Numbered from the stretch's first letter, positions 11,601-24,425 are shown. The stretch: DNA of 64,000 nt from Plotosus lineatus (GCA_024760905.1 CM045734.1:37309564-37373563); one strand, 5' to 3'. Notes: a model not told the origin generated them from the sequence alone. Program-made: numbers and translations.

Positions 11601-13182
11601 TCAGTTCCTTCCCCTGAAGTTCATAATAAAGTAACTTCCTTTTCTAAATGACTGTGAGAGAGAAAGTGACCAAGCTCATCAGTGGGTTTCAGTATAATGA
11701 AAAGCAGACCTCATGTGTATCTGCTTGTGTGTGTTTGTTTATTGTGTCAGTGAGCGGAACTTTCTCGTTCTTGCCAGCCCCACGAGTGGCGCATCTGTTG
11801 TGGTTACAGTCGTCAAAATGCAGAACAATAGATTGTAAGAACGACTGAGGGCTTGTGGGGCCACAGCTTTCACATTCTTCATGCGTTTCATATCCACAGA
11901 TCCCAAAAGGTATAACCTTTGACCCTTTGCCTGGACTTGAACCTTGACTCCTGATCTAGATTAGTTTATAGTTACCAGAAACACAGATCAACATAATGTA
12001 TAGATGTGTGTAATAGAAAAAATGACACAATTAACAATTAACACCAGATGGATAGCACAATGCACACAGGTAAACAGATAGTTGGCATGTTTTGTGTCTA
12101 TTGTCTGATTATGTAAATATATAGTCTTTATCTACATGCTTTTTTCTTGTTTGATTTATTAGTACAAATTAAAGCAAGTGGAGATAAATGTATAGAAGAA
12201 GTGAATAGTCAGGTAAATAAAGACAGCAGTTTTCTATCCCTGGTCTCAGAATTTTTACAAACAATGTCGCCATCTACAGGAAAAAAACAGAGCAGTCGTG
12301 CTGAAAGAGATTTGATCTTTCCTTCCACTGCACACTGCTTTTAGTTTCACTCACATAGACATAAAAAAGAAGGAAATTAAAAGAAAAAAAATGGACTTTT
12401 ACAAGAAAAAACTATCGTATACACAGAACATCAAGAAAATGTTCTTTGATCTTATATACAGTACTGTATTTATTTTCTATGATATGAAATCATTTAATTT
12501 TTTTTTTTTTAAATAGTTATTTCATATTAAAATACCCAGTGGATTTTTTTGGGGGGGTGGGTTAGATTTGTATGTATATTTAACATTTAATAATAAATAA
12601 AACACTACTAATAATTATTGTTCAATACCTCGAAAAATATTTTTGCATGACAAACAATGAAACAAGGCATGCACATTTTTTAAGTTAAATCTATTTATTT
12701 ATTTTTTTTTTAATATGTGAAAATATATATCTCTGACTACCATAAATGGATATTTGAAATTGTTCATAAACTGCTGCTTTGGAAAAAGCTTCTTTAAGAT
12801 GCTTCACCTTATAAGAAAGTTTTAAAATATAAAAATCAAGTAAATTTAAGCATGATCCTTTAAGCTATAAAATGTAGAATTGATTTTATTTAAATAATGT
12901 TAGAATGTTATACATAACTGTACTACAATGTCTCCATTAAATATCTCGAACATGCATGATGAATACACTGCTCTGTATTTTAGACAATTTAATTCTATTT
13001 CCAACATATAATTTTAATAATTTATATTTTCCTATTTATAATTTGATAATAAATATCAAAATGTAATACTACCATCCGTTATTTTAATATGTCTAGGTTT
13101 TTAAATGATAATTGAGGGAAAGAGAAGACCCTTTATGCGTTTGTAATGGATGCCGCTGAAGCAAGACCGCAGGTTCACTCAC

Positions 13183-13302
13183 CATATCTCCCTGTCTGCT
13201 GTCCTTTCCCGAAGCGATGAGGACGTAATTCCAGGCCAGCAGGAGCAGCAAAGCCAGTGGGATCATGTAGAGCTCAAAGTTCCACACCACAACTATGAAG
13301 AG
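13183..13302 (-). CDS. mctp1: MCTP1 window exon 14: first membrane segment
   Basis: The exon encodes LFIVVVWNFELYMIPLALLL and LLAWNYVLIASGKDSRQGDM. The long hydrophobic run with the WNFELYMIPL motif is the first of the two membrane segments of the MCTP family. The acceptor is TTGACAG|CTC and the donor GATATG|GTGAGT. The length is 120 nt, phase 0 to 0. In the family the next exons carry an acidic linker, a conserved helical region and the second membrane segment. None was recognised in 1-13182. Confidence 0.95.
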
Positions 13303-13456
13303 CTGTCAAGATGGACAGCGAGATGAAGAAATAAACAAAAGACTGGACATGAAAGAGTCGAACAGAAGAAAGGACACATTTGTCTAATTCTGTGTAGCAT
13401 TTATTTTTTCCTATTACAAAGCAGGCATTTTTTCTTTTTTATTATTATTATTACTG

Positions 13457-13487
<31 letters not shown>

Positions 13488-13682
13488 GTTGTTGTTATTT
13501 TGCAAATTGGACAAAACACTTACATGACATTATGTTTAGGTTACATAAATGGACAACTTTGACTGGAGAAATTTAAATTATGCTACAGGTGTGAAAAATA
13601 TAATAATAACAGATTCATAACCAGTAAATATTCTTTATTTTACTACAATAAAGCCTGAGGCTTTTCCACTGTGTGGAAAGCA

Positions 13683-13938
13683 TACATACACTCCTATGAG
13701 ATTCATAGTCAGACACACACATTCACACCTATGGGCAACTGAGTATAGCCAGGCTATCAACAGACATACTTTTGGCAAGTGAAAGGAAACTGGAGAACCC
13801 TGAGGAAACCCACATGGGGAACCCATGAAATGCCGCGCTGTCAGTCACCCTAGCTCAGGTTCAAACTATGGACCCTGGAGCTGTGAGTCAGAGACCCAAT
13901 GTGAGTCAAGTCACTCACTGCACCACAGTGCCTCCGCA
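13683..13938 (-). mobile_element. tRNA-derived SINE, family 1
   Basis: Inverted, it reads GGAGGCACTGTGGTGCAGTG at its head (13935 side), with the family body (GTGGGTTTCCTCAGGGTTCT) and tail following. It is moderately degenerate. Confidence 0.6.
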
Positions 13939-14910
13939 AAACACACTCTTAATTTTGATTTGGAATTGAAATCCTATTCGAGCAGGAATATCTATCAGGA
14001 CTGTTTGTAATTTAAGACTGCGACAAATAAAGCACACGATTTTGTAAAGAGATGTCGTTCCCTAAAGTAGTGTACTCACACAATATAAACACACTCAGTT
14101 TATTCAGAACCAAACCGCAGACAGACCGCTGGCCTTCTGGTGAACTACAGCGACGTGCCGGATACCGCACACAGCTCTGAATGACCAAATGTTTACACTC
14201 CATTCCTCCGCTGAGGAACACAGCCTGCAACAATACGACAGTAATCCACAATACACCACTGCTTACTTCTATAAATAAAGCAGGCTGTATAGGTTTGGGA
14301 CCGCTTTGAGCCTCAGCCTTACCGATTATCTTATCAATTTCTATACATAGCAATTTGTGAGGCTGCAATATTAATTCGTACCGAGTCCAGACAATCAACC
14401 GAAATTGATGCATGCCATATAGCACATTCAAATGAGTGTGCTCCTTTTTAATTAGTGAAACAAGACAATAAAAAATACACAAGCCCCAACTTATGACTCC
14501 ATCCATGTTTCATTGTAATAGCTATTAATCAAAGCCGCAGTTCTGCCGAGGAAAATGTAACTGCTCATCAAAAAGGCACCGGCCTAGGATGAAAATTTCC
14601 ACATGCTGATTATTTTGGTGAAACATATTTACAACTGAATATTAAGCACAGCAGGGTGTGACAATTTCATTCACCCAGGACAATAACGAATATGGCAGAA
14701 TGAAATAGCTGATGAGTTATGATGTTTACTACAAGGAATATTAATACCATGTAAATGTAATATTGTTATACGACATTAAAAAAAATTTGTCAGATAGTGA
14801 GAGAGCTTAAGCTTTCAAAAAGTATATTTAGAAATTCATGCTCCTTAAAGTAGCTGTGAGGATGTCACAGCATTAAGTGAACTCCTACAGATGATCCTAA
14901 CCTTGTCTTA

Positions 14911-14946
<36 letters not shown>
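14911..14946. repeat. CA microsatellite
   Basis: A CA run that continues into GCACGCGCATGCACGCACAC. Confidence 0.9.
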
Positions 14947-14948
<2 letters not shown>

Positions 14949-15422
14949 CACGCGCATGCACGCACACCCAGACAGACACACAGGTGCAGTGAAACAGGTC
15001 ATCAAATGTGGCCATTCATCGTTTCGGGACCATCCATTACTCCCTCTGCATGAAAACACACCAGCAGAAATGAACACACGCATGGATGTGTAGCATGAAT
15101 ATTTGAAAATGATAATGTACCTAAATCTGTTATTATCCACTTAGAGTTGTCTGTCTACAGAAAAAAGTTGAATCTTTATGTACAATGTAGGGTAGCAAAA
15201 CAAAGATATACATGATGAATAATAGATGCATTTGCCAAAGCACTGTGTAATGCTCAGAGCAAAGCAATTCCTGTACTGAGAGTGAATTTAGTGTGTGATA
15301 GCAAAGAGGGGGGGGAAACATATTACTGTTCTTTAGGGGTTTTTTCCCTTTAATAAAGAGGTATTCAGGGAACAGAGAAGAATCATTTTCAATAATTCAA
15401 CAAGCTTTACAGGCACAGACGC

Positions 15423-15423
15423 G

Positions 15424-15494
<71 letters not shown>
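15423..15494. repeat. CA microsatellite
   Basis: A CA run of about 35 units in intron 13; it is TG in the mctp1 transcript. Confidence 0.9.
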
Positions 15495-15497
<3 letters not shown>

Positions 15498-15882
15498 TAT
15501 TATTTCTTATGCATCATTCAGGGCTTTCTGTTCTTTCTTTGAATGAATTCAGCATTGCTTAAACCTTCTGTGAAACATCCTACTCTTTGCTGCAATAGAG
15601 GGATGTTAACCATGTTTATTCCTTTTGTGCTTTAAATCGCAGTGTGCTGCAAAAAGAAAATACTATGATATTCAATTCAGGAGAACAACGCAGGGAAAAA
15701 AAGCCTTCCTGCGAAAGCAGCTAAACATAATCTTCCAAAAATACCCTCAGGTCAAAACATCCTAATGCATGAGATGAAAATAAGAAACAGATGAGGGGAA
15801 ATACATTTCATATTTAATTACTTAGAATAATACTTATTATTACTGTAAATTACCTTTTAAGAAATTCTAGTGGTGTAGAAAA

Positions 15883-15884
<2 letters not shown>

Positions 15885-15928
<44 letters not shown>
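15885..15928. repeat. TAA microsatellite
   Basis: A pure trinucleotide run. Confidence 0.9.
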
Positions 15929-15929
<1 letters not shown>

Positions 15930-17195
15930 CTTTGTAAAGATTTCTTTTTTAATGTATACACAAATAATACACATTTATTATATTTACAGTAAATGAACTA
16001 ATAGTGTATATATACATATAAGTTAATTAACACAATAATATAATCCAGTTCCATTTCTCTTTATTCACTCAGCAAATAATAAATGCTCCTAACGAATCGA
16101 CAAATCTCTCACTTACAAAAGTAAATGTCAGTCCTTTGTCTCAGATCCTCAGTGGCTATTTTGTTTTTATACATCTGGCCAGTTATTTAACCTGTCGCTG
16201 GGTGCACTCTGAGGAGTTTGGATTTTAGCTGAGGGCCAGAGCTTGATTGACAGGCAACGTTAGATGACACCTCGACCGCTCAGAGGTGACCCTTCTCCCT
16301 TACACACAGTCTGATGCCCAGACCAGGGGCCTCTAAAGGCCTCCTCACAGGGGAGAGAGGAGTGTTCCCCTAACCCCCCACTCCACCCAAAAAAAAAAAA
16401 CAACAAAAAAAAAATCCATCCCAAAAGCTATACTGAAAAAAAAAAAAAAAAAGAGCACAGAAACCAAATCTGCGGAGGTGCGACTGCAGGCTTTGTCAGA
16501 GTGCATCCAGGTAAGTCATAATAGCCTCTGACTGTTCATCGCCTCGCTTAGTCAATTCCCCATGTGGGTTTAAACTTGGGTCCAGCACACAGACTGCTCA
16601 GACCATCACACCTGCACCAAGTCTCCCGGTGTCCTCTAGGTAACATAATACGCAATGAAAATCATCTCTTTTTTTCAACTTATTGTGTGTTTCTGTTCCA
16701 ACACACGGGAACACTGGGAATATCTGAAAAGGTAATGTACAGGACAACTGCAAAATTAAAACATTTTTCCCCTCACAAAGTCTTTTAAGCTTTTAAAGTA
16801 TATCTTTGGAGGAGATTTTTAAAGCTCCCCCAGTGAACTGTCCCACAAGATAGAAACTTCAGGAGAAATTTCCTTCACTTCGGTACTATAAAATACAAAA
16901 CTAAACATCCTGATATATAAAAAGGGAACACCACCAATAGAAAAACTAAAAGCAGAGCTGCTTTAACTTTCAACAAGTTCAATTTTCTAATTGCATACTT
17001 TAAATTCCCAACGTGTCGTCATCTAGTTCAAAGCTATATGATTATTAGTTTTTTTAACAATCCTTGTTTTCCATTCACACCGTTCTTTTTAATCACTGTA
17101 GCATTACTCGTCTGTTTTAACACCTACAAGTACACTGCAGCCATTACACTCATCTCCGTTATGAAGCGAAATTATATTTGATTTTAAACATCAGT

Positions 17196-17197
<2 letters not shown>

Positions 17198-17235
<38 letters not shown>
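17198..17235. repeat. A homopolymer
   Basis: About 38 consecutive A bases; T in the mctp1 transcript. Confidence 0.9.
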
Positions 17236-17240
<5 letters not shown>

Positions 17241-18256
17241 AGATAAAGTCACAAAACACTCTCTTTGATTTTTAGCGAGAAATATATAAAACTGCCAAGT
17301 GTTTCAAATTGTCCCCAAATTTTTTTTTTTTTTCTAATTTCTATTTTTTTATTTTTGAGAAGAGAGTGGACTCGACAGTTCTGGCAGTGGATTTTAATAT
17401 CGTTTTGGCACTTGTAGTTATGGAGTGGGGTATGACCACTTTGGAGAATGCATTTGAGAATTAGCACATTAAAAGTGTGTTACCAACACACCCCGCAACA
17501 GCTCTTCTACTTGGAATTCAGAAATTGAATCATCATAGTGGTGTTGATTATTTTAAATGGTGCCAACGGTGGAGAGAAATATGCCAAATGAGAGGCTGAT
17601 TATGGACGTCAATAACTCATGCAGGGCTTTTTTGGCGAAGAATTTTTTTTTAATGTTTTTGGGGTGGGGGGGTTTAGGAATGCACACTCCTGTTGAGTGA
17701 TGCTGCACTGCCACCTCCTGGCATTTATCAAAAGTGGAGATTTGTCAACATGCACTCAACCTTTGTGGGGATTTATGAAAATGGAGCGCTCAAAACGGCT
17801 CACTTCACTTCATTAATGTGTGTTAAATAATGTCATTGTACAAGTATACTTCAATATTAATGATTAACTTGGGGAAAAAAAGTCATCATTTAAAACTGAT
17901 CATTTCCTGTAGTATTTATTATTATTTCTGTAGGAAGACCCCAGATTAGTCTGGATTCTCCCATGTTAATATTACTGCTTAGTGACAACTTACATCGACT
18001 GAAAAAGCATCATACTGATGGAAAGTGTGAGGTCTTACACACACACACACCATGACATATTTGTTCGCCCCTCCCTTCTCTTTTTGGATGGGTTTATTTT
18101 ATCTAAATGCAAAGCAGGTGAGGGCTGCTCCAATTTCCTGTAGCAGCAGCTCTCTTGTCCTAGCTCTCCCACTGATAAGAGCCCTACTTTACCCCACATG
18201 AAAGCACCGGGTATCATTTTCTTACCTCCTACTTCCAATAAAGCCCCCACAGCCAG

Positions 18257-18257
<1 letters not shown>

Positions 18258-18325
<68 letters not shown>
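18258..18325. repeat. CA microsatellite, inverted partner of 18691-18765
   Basis: A pure CA run of about 33 units. The TG run 370 bp to the right is its complement. Confidence 0.9.
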
Positions 18326-18689
18326 CCGCGTAGCGCTCCTATTCCCCATACACAATACCTGTTCTATTTGCTCCCAATTCAAGGCCAAATTGCAGCTAAA
18401 GTTACAGCAAATTTGTTTGGAGGAAGAGTTGGTGAGGCTTGCCCACTCTAGGGAGCACCGGGGTCCAGGGTGGGGAGAGCTGGCATAAAACAGCCTCTCT
18501 GAACCCGACACCGCCGCTGTTCACAACGGGCCACTTTCACATGACACGGATGGGTGTCAGCACGCTCGGCTTACAGGTGTTCAGAGAGGGAGGAAGAGTG
18601 TCTGCCTTCTGGGTACGCATACACACAAACTCTGGCTTTGTAACTGTTGGAGGTTGTGCGCTTATGAATGGCTGGCACTTTTATCAGCA

Positions 18690-18690
<1 letters not shown>

Positions 18691-18765
<75 letters not shown>
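18691..18765. repeat. TG microsatellite, inverted partner of 18258-18325
   Basis: A pure TG run of about 37 units. Confidence 0.9.
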
Positions 18766-18769
<4 letters not shown>

Positions 18770-20260
18770 CATCCACACATAAGGGTACTCCAACTCTGAC
18801 AAGAGGCACAAGGGTTTCTGACACAGTACAGGAGATGTGCAGTAAAAGTTCTTGACTTTGCAAAGCGTTGCCAGAAACAAAACTAAACAACAACAGCAAA
18901 ACAGCAACCTAAAAAATTATAAAGCCGCGGCAAAGGTGCCAACCTAAAAATACCAGAATAGCAAATCAGAGAGCTCTATTCACCTCACAGCCATTTTCAT
19001 ATGCACAGTGCAAGTGTTACTTTTGCTGTGGCTAACCTTTTTTGTCTAGGAGAAGCTATGAATTGCACAAAAACATAAATAATACCTTCTGTGTGCTAAA
19101 CTTTAGCACAGCTATAAAAACCAAGTGTTCTTTAAATAAAGAATTGGACATCTTTTACATCTGAACATTATGACTACCACGAAGAAGTAATATGATTACA
19201 ATATTTTGTATTAGGGCAGAGAGATACAGCTATATAATGCTGATATTATAAATAACATATCAGAGAAAATTCGACTTTAAGTGGCAGATGATGTTCTAAA
19301 ACTGTTAATTTTGAAGGATTTTGTGCATCTATTTTTATTTTTCAAAATAATTCACACTGATGACTATAACCCAGATTTAGCTTCACCTCTGATACCAAAG
19401 GTTTTCGATTAGTTTCACTGTAAACACAGAGTAATACGCATTAGGAATTATTATGAAAAGTGAAACTACAAGCTGGGAGTTTAATACTGATTTGTTGAGC
19501 ATTGTGAACATCTGTAAAAACTGCTGTGGAATTATATTTTTGTACGTTTTCTTTTTTTTTTTTTTCCTTTTGCCATTTCACACCCCATCCCTTCCAATTC
19601 TAGATTTACATTTTGTCAAAAACAGACCTGCATTGAAGACAAAATGCTCAATCCGCCATGCAACCGTTTTTGTTAAATATCAACTAAACATCAGTGACGA
19701 AGCAGGTGTGACCTCATGTTTTTCGCGTACTCTCTTGACATTTCTCTCTGTGGCATTTTCATTCATGTATTTTTTTTCACAACCCCCAACAGCCGAGAAA
19801 GTGTCGTCAAAAATGTTGAACTTAAATGTTAACAGATCGATGCAGACAGCCCCTTCTAAACTGTAGCAAAATTAATATGTGTCAAGCGGCAAATGTTAAT
19901 GGTCGACACGCCAGTCCTTAAAGACACGTAATGCCGCGATGGACAGTTCCTGACATGTTCTGCGTTCCTACAGAGCAGGATTAGCACAACTGTCCTTTTA
20001 GCATTCAGTCATTGAGCACGCTTAAAGAGAAGGTGTCCTTTAAGTGACAGATTTAAAGCAACTGTCCAATTAGACCTCCTGTTCACGATATAGTGAAAGT
20101 TTCAGAGACACAGCGTGCACCCTGACTGTATGCAGAATAATAGAGTTTCACTGATGAGTGTTTAAAACCTGAAAACAATGTTCAGACTCTTCTATCACTC
20201 CTCAAATACCTGCATACTTTACTTCACTGTGCATGGTATACCAGGACCAGAATCCCTGTA

Positions 20261-20279
20261 AGTGTGTGTGTGTGTGTGT

Positions 20280-20320
<41 letters not shown>
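20261..20320. repeat. TG microsatellite (CA in the transcript) against the exon 13 donor
   Basis: The repeat ends 11 nt from the exon 13 donor. It contains one TCTG interruption. Confidence 0.9.
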
Positions 20321-20322
<2 letters not shown>

Positions 20323-20331
20323 GCTTCTTAC

Positions 20332-20451
20332 AAGGAAGGCACAGATGCTCCTCTGAGGAGACTCCCACTCGAAGCAGCTGTTGATGTAGCAGCCAGTGTT
20401 AATGAGGAACATGATGCAGCGCCTCACTCGGTTAAAGTTCTGCAGGAGCAA
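20332..20451 (-). CDS. mctp1: MCTP1 window exon 13: pre-membrane segment
   Basis: The exon encodes LLLQNFNRVRRCIMFLINTG and CYINSCFEWESPQRSICAFL, the amphipathic stretch leading into the first membrane segment. SCFEWESPQRS resembles MCTP1 SCFDWDSPPRS. The acceptor is CCTCAG|TTG and the donor TTCCTT|GTAAGA. The donor is followed after 11 nt by a (CA)n tract in the pre-mRNA. A partial, broken copy of this exon and donor is found at 10888-10942. The length is 120 nt, phase 0 to 0. Confidence 0.94.
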
Positions 20452-20660
20452 CTGAGGAAGAGAAGCGCGTCAGTCATGTGTTACATTTTAACCTGTTTGG
20501 CAGACAAAGTGAGTCAAACAAACAAGGAAAAAACATGCAGATCCAATCTGGTCCATATTTAAGAAATGGCCTAAGAAAATCTTTTTTTTTTCCTGATATT
20601 TTTAATATATAATGACATGACTGCAAGTTGCCTTTCACTTACGCCACACTACTCCCCAGC

Positions 20661-20668
<8 letters not shown>

Positions 20669-20706
<38 letters not shown>
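20669..20706. repeat. TA microsatellite left of hammerhead copy 1
   Basis: A pure TA run bounding the Penelope-like fragment. Confidence 0.9.
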
Positions 20707-20708
<2 letters not shown>

Positions 20709-20715
20709 TTCTATA

Positions 20716-20770
20716 ATCACCTGAAGAGAGAGGATGGTTTCACCACCCCTCGAAACAGATCTGTAGTGAT
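20716..20770 (+). ncRNA. Hammerhead-ribozyme motif in a Penelope-like fragment, copy 1
   Basis: The core CTGAAGA is at 20721-20727. Stem II is at 20728-20751 (GAG...CTC outer pairs, TGGT/ACCA inner pairs). GAAA is at 20752-20755. Stem III is very short (ACA/TGT, loop GATC), and the cleavage triplet GTA ends at 20765. Stem I pairs ATCAC (20716-20720) with GTGAT (20766-20770), giving five base pairs. All invariant hammerhead bases are present in order. Very short stem III hammerheads are known from Penelope-like retroelements. The fragment lies between two TA tracts and is antisense to mctp1. No reverse transcriptase or GIY-YIG coding remains. Activity is not shown. Confidence 0.75.
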
Positions 20771-20808
20771 AAACGGAGTTTCAATAGAAAGTCTTTATCC
20801 TGTCCTTT

Positions 20809-20809
<1 letters not shown>

Positions 20810-20860
<51 letters not shown>
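20810..20860. repeat. TA microsatellite right of hammerhead copy 1
   Basis: A pure TA run bounding the Penelope-like fragment on its other side. Confidence 0.9.
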
Positions 20861-20868
<8 letters not shown>

Positions 20869-21956
20869 TACTTACAGTATCAAGAACTTCAACTCTATTT
20901 TGTGCACAGGACGCATTCCCATAACTTAACTGTATAAACTAACGTTATCAGACATCCCCGTGTATTAATGTTCATTAGCCTTACAAATTTAAACTAATCA
21001 TAAAATCAATACCTTTTAAGCAAATTGTGTATTTTTGGCTCACCAACCGATGCACGTCTACGAATGAGAATTATTTGGTTAGCCATTGTATAAAGTAAAG
21101 GTTTTCAAGTGGAATGCCAGAATTCAAATGCAGTGGAGTGCCTTATACACAGGACACCAAACAGTATTTGAAATAATATTGTAGCACATAAAAAAAATGC
21201 ATGAGCGAAAGCTAACCATCGTTTATTGACTCTAGTTTTGAAAACACTCACCACCATTACTTCTTTAAGTGCTTCTCGGTTTCAGGTTGTCCAATCACAT
21301 GTTTATGTTAATTATTTAACTTAAAACATGAGACCAGACTATTAGACATAGACGTAAAGATATTATCCACTCACAGGTCTCACCTGGTCTGGTAAAACCT
21401 ACTAGGTCACATTTTTATTTTGCCCTTGAATCAGCCACACTAAGACTGCCAAAAAAACAAAACAAAACAAAACAAAAAAAACCTCTCCCCAAATATCCAA
21501 TAAACCAACGACAAAATATCTAGAAAGTCACACAGCTAGATACACCTGGGCAGGACAAACCCAATAAGTCTAACCATCCAATCAGGTGCAGATGTGACCT
21601 GCATGCTCCATACTGTGGGTATGAATTCAGTAAAGAATCATCTCCTGAGGTCGGATCTATCCATGGCTGTCCTTCAGCCATGCATTTCCTCTTAAAATAA
21701 TTATTTTTATATGAACTGCAACCTGGATGTAATATTAGTGTAGGAACATGAAAACGGTTGAACATTGACAAGAGTTAGTCAGGTAAAAGTTTGACAGTAA
21801 ACAATTAAACAGTGAAAGTAGCATTTTTATACAGTATGTGCATAATAAAGTCCCAGACAGTCATATATAATTATGTTCTAATATAAATAATTCAGTACAA
21901 TGGAACTTTATTCTGGAGTCAATTATTTTAATTTGTTTGTTTATTCATTTTTTTCA

Positions 21957-22063
21957 TTTGCCAAACTGCTTAATGCTATTAGGTTCCCAGTGAGACTGAG
22001 CCCATCTCAGCTGACTCTGGGTTTAAGACAAAGTGCACCCTGAATAGCTCAACAGTTCAGGGT

Positions 22064-22103
<40 letters not shown>

Positions 22104-22275
22104 CAGTTCCACTCACCCCTGGAACAGCCAGTTAGCCTACCCAGAGGAAACCCACACAAGCACAGGGAGAATATGTAAACTTTACACTGAGACGACCTTG
22201 CTGAGCCTTGGACTCAAACTTGGGAGCTACCTTCTGCGTGGTGGATGTGCTAACAGCTCCTCTACAGCGCCGCCC
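21957..22275 (-). mobile_element. tRNA-derived SINE, family 1
   Basis: The head is at the 22275 side (GGGCGGCGCTGTAGAGGAGC). The body has the GTGGGTTTCCTCTGGGTAGG block, a CA tract at 22069-22101 and a tail at 21957-22060. Confidence 0.65.
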
Positions 22276-23717
22276 TTGTTTGTTTGTGTTTATTAATTTG
22301 TTTGCTTATTTTCACAATTACAACAATGTGACTTAGTAGGTTTTTAAAGCAGAGCAGAAATAACCACAGATTTATTTTATTTGCCCTCTATTTTAGTCTG
22401 TTTAGTAAAAAATTCAAGACAAGTCTGTTTAAAGTTAAAAAACAGACGAGATCTCATCTGTTCAGAATCCATGGGCACAAGTCGTTATTTGATGCGCCAA
22501 AGTGTTTTATTTACAGTCATGACAGTCAGGAAGTAAGCATTAATTAAAGGGGATAAACTGTCACCAGTACATCATTGTTTGATAAGTGATAGCCTGTATT
22601 ACTTTTTTTTTTTAAATAGTTATCATACTGTGATATACATCCCACATTTTAAAAGATATATTCTAGTTTTCTGATGTTAATATTGAGGCCTTGGAGTTAT
22701 AAGGAAGGGGACAGGAAGGTGGCTGGCTTTTAATTTGCCTGTTTATCAATAAACCCCATGAGATATATTGTATAAAGAATGTTTATTGTTAAGCATTTAT
22801 AAATGTCATATAAATTGTTATGGGGAAAAAAAAATTAAATGCATTATGTCACACAAAACAAATGACAAAAGAGAAGAGACGTGTATTTTGGCAATTTTTA
22901 CATTGCCATTTGCATCAGGGCATCTGGCATGAAAAATGAGGTAAATAAACGGAAACAATCGAGCCACACTTTGAGGTCCCAGTCGAGTTTTGGCAAATAT
23001 TCAGAGACTGGAAAAGCACTATTGTCCCATGGTATTGTCATCTAGGAAAAATACCAGAAAACTGCACCAAGTTGAAATGGCTTTTGAATCACGCGAAGAA
23101 TCCCGCCAAGAGAAAACCAGAGGGCGGTTTATATCATTTTATATATTATATTATATTCAATTTTAGAGACATAAAAGAAGAATATGCTGCCTTTATTCTT
23201 TTTAACAATACAACATTATTCAGAATTAGCCTGAACTCTAAATAACTGCTGCTGTCTGGTGTCGCTACCAAGATGAAACATACACAGTCGCATAATGGCC
23301 ACAACGCTACAAAGCTTTGATCATTGCAAATACCTGCATTTACTTTGTCACACTCTCAGCCTGAGATGCTCTTCCTTTTAACTCGGCTATTCTGCGTGTT
23401 ATTTGGCTGAGCACTCCGGTGTAAATGAGAGGTGAAATAAGTCATAAAAGTACTGAGAAGTACACACAAAGTATTAGTATTATCTCACATTACGCAGAAT
23501 ATAAAAGAACAGCTAGAGGACTGACATGTCAACTCAGACATTATACGGAAAGAAAACATGGGTATGTTGTCGTCAGCCTTAAACTGGCTTTTTTACTTCG
23601 GAAGGGAACATTTTTTTATGTGAATGTGCACGCATACACAACCAGGCTTTAAAGAATGTTAAAGTGCAGAGTCTGCATTTTTTCCCCATGCTGTTTGGAA
23701 TCTTTTGATTGTGCTGC

Positions 23718-23720
<3 letters not shown>

Positions 23721-23765
<45 letters not shown>

Positions 23766-23772
23766 TGTGTGT
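23721..23772. repeat. TG microsatellite
   Basis: A TG run with one GAG interruption, in intron 12. Confidence 0.9.
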
Positions 23773-23958
23773 CGGTGACAGGTCTGATTTGGGACAGCCC
23801 CTCCGATTCAGCTCTTTGTCCAAGAAGGACACATTGAGCAGGCCGACAATGAGGTGCATTGCTGCAGTGCCACCAAGGGCCAAACTAAAGGATGGCCAAT
23901 CTACTTATGCACTCCCACAAGTGACAGCATGACATTTCTATTCACCAGCTTCAGAGGA

Positions 23959-23960
<2 letters not shown>

Positions 23961-24004
<44 letters not shown>
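23961..24004. repeat. GA tract followed by GACA repeats
   Basis: A pure GA run, then AAAGACAGACAGACAGACAG, 90 nt from the exon 12 donor. Confidence 0.9.
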
Positions 24005-24012
<8 letters not shown>

Positions 24013-24093
24013 CAGACAGACAGAGACTGCTGTCTATAATCTGCACAGACCACTGTTTGACTATCACTGCATTAATGACAATGATTTTGATAC

Positions 24094-24168
24094 CTGCTTG
24101 GAAACTCGTGGCTCTTCTTCAATATATTTCTGCTCAATGGGAATCAGCGTCCTCAGTCCCGCTTTAAC
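24094..24168 (-). CDS. mctp1: MCTP1 window exon 12: post-C2C linker
   Basis: The exon encodes VKAGLRTLIPIEQKYIEEEP and RVSKQ, the linker between C2C and the membrane anchor. It matches the VKASLRTLIPKEQKYIEEE block of MCTP1. The acceptor is GCACAG|GTT and the donor AAGCAG|GTATCA. The length is 75 nt, phase 0 to 0. Confidence 0.93.
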
Positions 24169-24378
24169 CTGTGCACAAACATCAGGTTGTCACACAAACC
24201 CATTATACAACACTTCAAAATCACACTCAAACAGCGTTTCTTAGACCATCAGTACAGTAACGCTGATTGGCCACTCTTCCTCCATTTCACGTACTCAGTG
24301 CCACGCAGTCATGTGCTGCTCTCTCGCCTGCCACCTAAAATGGCGGCCACAACACACACGCACACACGCAGGCACGCG

Positions 24379-24425
<47 letters not shown>

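Larger units (their letters stand above)
13303..20331 (-). other. mctp1: mctp1 intron 13
   Basis: This 7.0-kb intron contains a SINE (13683-13938, minus), several CA/TG tracts (14911-14946, 15423-15494, 18258-18325, 18691-18765, 20261-20320), trinucleotide tracts (13440-13500, 15885-15928) and a 38-nt A tract (17198-17235). It has an unexplained 164-codon minus-strand ORF (14012-14506), treated as a chance ORF. Confidence 0.8.
20452..24093 (-). other. mctp1: mctp1 intron 12
   Basis: The intron contains a hammerhead-like Penelope fragment between TA tracts (20669-20860), a degenerate SINE (21957-22275, minus), a TG tract (23721-23772) and a GA tract (23961-24004). About 22300-23700 shows no feature I recognise. 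Confidence 0.8.

Noticed and set aside
14012..14506. A 164-codon minus-strand ORF in intron 13
   Set aside because: The translation matches no family I know, has no clear start context or domain pattern, and is consistent with a chance ORF. It would need conservation evidence.
18035..18907. Long ORFs of alternating Cys-Val or His-Thr on both strands, here and at other CA/TG tracts
   Set aside because: These are translations of dinucleotide repeats, not proteins.
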